From assembly GCA_027063585.1 (NCBI GenBank), contig JAMORM010000111.1, positions 1-28,175 on the forward strand: a stretch of 28,175 nt of DNA, written 5' to 3'. The notes under the pieces were generated by a model, which was given only the letters and a program-made list of their open reading frames with translations, searched no databases and was not told the DNA's origin. This document shows, piece after piece, positions 25,841-28,175 of this stretch. The stretch's first letter is position 1, and every line of letters starts with the position of its first letter. The position numbers and the translations under genes were made by a program. The stretch comes from Sulfurimonas sp. (GTDB taxonomy: Bacteria > Campylobacterota > Campylobacteria > Campylobacterales > Sulfurimonadaceae).

Positions 25841-27145
25841 TTAGATTTTACCGTCTAAATGATCTGCTAATCTTTGGAGTTTAATTTTATAGGCATCCAT
25901 GTCAAAATCTTTCACACGGGCAACACCGTCTTCTATGGCAGCCTGGGCAACTGCAGAAGCTACATATACAAGCACACGTCTGTCAAACGGAGAAGGGATG
26001 ATATACTCATGCCCAAATTCCATATCTTCTCGATGATGTGCTTCTTTGACATTTTTCGGAACAGGTTCTTTAGCCAGAGCTGCTAAAGCACGTGATGCTG
26101 CTATTTTCATATTTTCAGTTATTTTTGTGGCGCGAACATCCAAAGCACCACGGAAAATTTGAGGAAAACCTAAAACATTGTTTACCTGATTTGCATAATC
26201 ACTTCTTCCTGTTCCTATTATAATATCAGGACGCACTGCTTTTGCCGTAGGCGGTGTTATTTCAGGATTTGGGTTTGCACAGGCAAAGATTATGGGGTTT
26301 GTATCTGACATTGATTGTACCATTTCAGGCGTAATTAAATCAGCTTGAGAGAGTCCAAGAACCATATCTGCATTTTTCATGGCATCTTCAAGTGTTCTAT
26401 CTTGCGTATCAAGTGCAAAAAGTTTTTTATATTTGTTCAAATCATCTCGACCACTGTGAATAACACCTTTAGAGTCAAGCATCGTTATATTTTTTACACC
26501 CAGGGCTTTATACATATTCCCACATGCAATTCCCGCCGCACCTGCACCAATAACTACAACTTTTAAATCCTCAGCTTTTTTTCCACTCATCTCTATAACA
26601 TTGATAAGCCCTGCTGTCGTTATAACCGCAGTTCCATGCTGGTCATCATGAAAAACAGGAACATTACAAATTTCTTTGAGACGCTCTTCTATCTCAAAAC
26701 AACGAGGTGCTGAAATATCTTCAAGATTTATGCCACCAAAACTGTCAGCCATCGCAGCCACAATCTTAATAATCTCATCAGCATCTTTGGTGTTGAGTTC
26801 TATATCGACTGCATCTACATTCGCAAATGACTTAAACAAAACCCCTTTACCTTCCATAACAGGTTTTCCTGCCAAATGTCCGATATCTCCAAGGCCCAAA
26901 ACCGCCGTACCGTCACTCACAACTGCTACAAGATTGCCTTTGTTCGTATACTCATACGCAAGGTCAGTATTTTTTTGTATTTCCAAACAAGGATATGCAA
27001 CACCCGGGCTGTACGCCATCGACAATTCTTCTTGAGTGGTACATGGTTTTGTCAGTAAAGTTCCCGTTTTCCCGTTTGTATCAAATTCACTCTTCGCTTT
27101 ATGATACGCTAATGACTCTTTTTGAAATGATAATTTATCTGGCAT
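25841..27145 (-). CDS. maeB: NAD(P)-dependent malic enzyme, short form
   Basis: A 434-residue malic enzyme that decarboxylates malate to pyruvate with reduction of NAD(P). Landmarks are [13 protein letters not shown] near the N-terminus, [15 protein letters not shown], the metal-site segment [14 protein letters not shown], and the Rossmann loop [13 protein letters not shown]. It lacks the ~320-residue phosphotransacetylase-like domain of E. coli MaeB, as do many short bacterial forms. The coenzyme preference cannot be read with certainty. An AAGGAT ribosome-binding site precedes the ATG. It converges on mqnA across a terminator. Confidence 0.94.
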   Translation of the reverse strand: MPDKLSFQKESLAYHKAKSEFDTNGKTGTLLTKPCTTQEELSMAYSPGVAYPCLEIQKNTDLAYEYTNKGNLVAVVSDGTAVLGLGDIGHLAGKPVMEGKGVLFKSFANVDAVDIELNTKDADEIIKIVAAMADSFGGINLEDISAPRCFEIEERLKEICNVPVFHDDQHGTAVITTAGLINVIEMSGKKAEDLKVVVIGAGAAGIACGNMYKALGVKNITMLDSKGVIHSGRDDLNKYKKLFALDTQDRTLEDAMKNADMVLGLSQADLITPEMVQSMSDTNPIIFACANPNPEITPPTAKAVRPDIIIGTGRSDYANQVNNVLGFPQIFRGALDVRATKITENMKIAASRALAALAKEPVPKNVKEAHHREDMEFGHEYIIPSPFDRRVLVYVASAVAQAAIEDGVARVKDFDMDAYKIKLQRLADHLDGKI

Positions 27146-27164
27146 AATTGCATATCCTTATTAT

Positions 27165-27185
27165 TTATATAATAAAATTATATAA
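27165..27185. promoter_or_regulatory. All-AT inverted repeat with -10 box upstream of the malic enzyme gene
   Basis: In the 67-bp AT-rich gap, TTATATAAT (27165-27173) and ATTATATAA (27177-27185) form a perfect 9-bp inverted repeat around AAA. The right arm contains a minus-strand TATAAT (27182-27177) suitably placed for the malic enzyme gene, with a leader of about 25 nt. A second TATAAT (27195-27190) lies just upstream. The repeat could be an operator overlapping the -10, or simply low-complexity sequence. Confidence 0.35.
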
Positions 27186-27212
27186 CTTTATTATAAATAT
27201 GTATTTAATGAC

Positions 27213-28175
27213 TTATATTTTATTTAAAAAGAGGACACTGTTACCTTTTGAATTATAATATATACCCATAGAATTTTTACGTGATACAAAAACACCGCGA
27301 CCATTAAATTTTTTGGAATTTCTAAAAATAGTGCTCAATAAATTTGTATCAAAACCATTCCCTTCATCTGTAATTTGTGTTATCGCATATTGAGAAAATA
27401 AATTTTTTATTTTATATATTTTAACCGTTATTTTTTTATCACAATCTTTTTCAAGTTCCAAAAGTGTCTGAAAATAAATATCATCTTCTAGGAGTTTATG
27501 TTTTGTTTGTGCATCTATTGCTAAATTTCCATGCTCATATGCATTCATAAAAAGTTCATTAAAAGCTAAAGAACTACAGTTTTTAGGACATATATTTTCA
27601 TACCATTCACTTGCTTTTTCGACATTTTCTAAGCTTGTCTCAAAAGTATATTCTGTCATTAAGGTTTTTTCATTTAATTCCAGTTTATTAATGAATATAA
27701 AAGTCAAATCATCTTCTTGTTCTGCAAATTTACTTAAGACATTCTCTTTCATCTCTTCTCTGGTAAAAGAGTTAAGAAAATCATTTTCAATAAAATGATT
27801 GTATGGGAAACCTTCATGCGTAATATTTTCAACAATACCGTCACTGTAAAAAAGAAATTTATGAATATTTTGCACTAAATATGTATCTATATTGTAGGTA
27901 AACGTCCATTTGCTCATTGGAGGATTATTTGATTTAATTTTTATAATTTGATGTTTATCATCCTCAAGCAAAAAGGGAGGCATTGAAAATTTTGCATAAT
28001 CTAGCTGTAAAAAACAACTGTCAAATAGAATATAATCAATCGACAACGCTTCTTCATCAAGTAAAATCGGCTTCATAAAGTCCATTGATTCTTTTACAAG
28101 AATATCAAGACTAAAACTCTCATGTTGTATCATTTTATCTATAAGATGGTTTACAAACATAGTAACTGCCATTGC
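27213..28175 (-). CDS. SpoIIE-type phosphatase fused to an anti-sigma-type kinase domain, 5' end missing
   Basis: At least 320 residues are visible, and the reading frame stays open to the window edge. The first residues, AMAVTMFVNHLID, look like the helix after a PP2C/SpoIIE G-H-G motif, so the true start is outside. The SpoIIE part continues with KFLFYSDGIVENIT and AEQEDDLTFIFI (metal-binding Asp). A GHKL/HATPase domain of the RsbW type follows: N-box FNELFMNAYEHGN, G1 box DEGNGFD and a GRG G2 motif. Such proteins, often led by a receiver domain, control anti-anti-sigma partners or turnover of a signalling switch. The stop lies 67 bp before the malic enzyme ATG. Confidence 0.85.
   Translation of the reverse strand, partial: AMAVTMFVNHLIDKMIQHESFSLDILVKESMDFMKPILLDEEALSIDYILFDSCFLQLDYAKFSMPPFLLEDDKHQIIKIKSNNPPMSKWTFTYNIDTYLVQNIHKFLFYSDGIVENITHEGFPYNHFIENDFLNSFTREEMKENVLSKFAEQEDDLTFIFINKLELNEKTLMTEYTFETSLENVEKASEWYENICPKNCSSLAFNELFMNAYEHGNLAIDAQTKHKLLEDDIYFQTLLELEKDCDKKITVKIYKIKNLFSQYAITQITDEGNGFDTNLLSTIFRNSKKFNGRGVFVSRKNSMGIYYNSKGNSVLFLNKI

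Noticed and set aside
1..28175. CRISPR arrays, tRNA or rRNA genes, insertion sequences.
   Set aside because: Gaps are short (the largest is 176 bp), with no spaced direct repeats, cloverleaf-like sequence or transposase fragments seen.

Overview
The gene families, AT-rich sequence and neighbourhood point to a member of the Campylobacterota (Epsilonproteobacteria), most likely a Sulfurimonas-like marine or sediment chemolithotroph. The reasons are the L16, MoeA and futalosine-pathway MqnA sequence types, dense gene packing with stop-start overlaps, and frequent TTG starts. The genus is inference. No rRNA, tRNA, CRISPR array, insertion sequence, integrase or att-like repeat was seen.

Layout. 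(1) 1-5165, minus strand: the S10 ribosomal protein operon in canonical order rpsJ-rplC-rplD-rplW-rplB-rpsS-rplV-rpsC-rplP-rpmC-rpsQ-rplN, with rplN cut by the window edge and a good sigma70-type promoter at 5221-5249. (2) 5342-6962, plus strand: a degenerate AAA_14/DUF4143-like ATPase followed by rnhB. (3) 7014-19827, plus strand: a complete Pel exopolysaccharide operon, pelC-pelD-pelE-pelF-pelG-pelA and then a PelB divided into two separately encoded proteins. It starts at an extended -10 promoter and is almost entirely translationally coupled. (4) 19813-20832, minus strand: a galE-type epimerase converging on pelB. It carries a cysteine at the substrate gate, as in human GALE, which predicts UDP-GlcNAc/UDP-GalNAc interconversion and so a precursor supply for Pel. 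(5) 20896-22667, plus strand: a membrane-anchored PpiC-like protein and a HupE/UreJ-family membrane protein. (6) 22664-25103, minus strand: a molybdopterin operon moaD-moaE-moeA plus an unrecognised small gene. (7) 25169-25819, plus strand: mqnA (menaquinone by the futalosine route), possibly leaderless. (8) 25841-28175, minus strand: a short malic enzyme and the 3' part of a SpoIIE-type phosphatase/anti-sigma-kinase fusion.

How the Pel system would work here. PelD, an inner-membrane degenerate diguanylate cyclase with an RxxD c-di-GMP site, would switch on the PelD-E-F-G synthase. PelF would polymerise UDP-HexNAc, with GalE providing UDP-GalNAc. PelG would export the chain. PelA would partly deacetylate and trim it in the periplasm. 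The PelB TPR scaffolds, the PelB porin and the PelC lipoprotein ring would carry it out.

Most unusual observations: (a) a palindrome, TTACATGTAA, present in six exact and two near-exact copies, all inside genes and all in one reading frame (Leu-His-Val), resembling a highly iterated palindrome; (b) PelB split into an inner-membrane TPR protein and a SPOR-TPR-barrel protein; (c) a GalE with a GalNAc-permissive gate residue beside pel; (d) back-to-back -10 boxes between moaD and mqnA that change both start calls.
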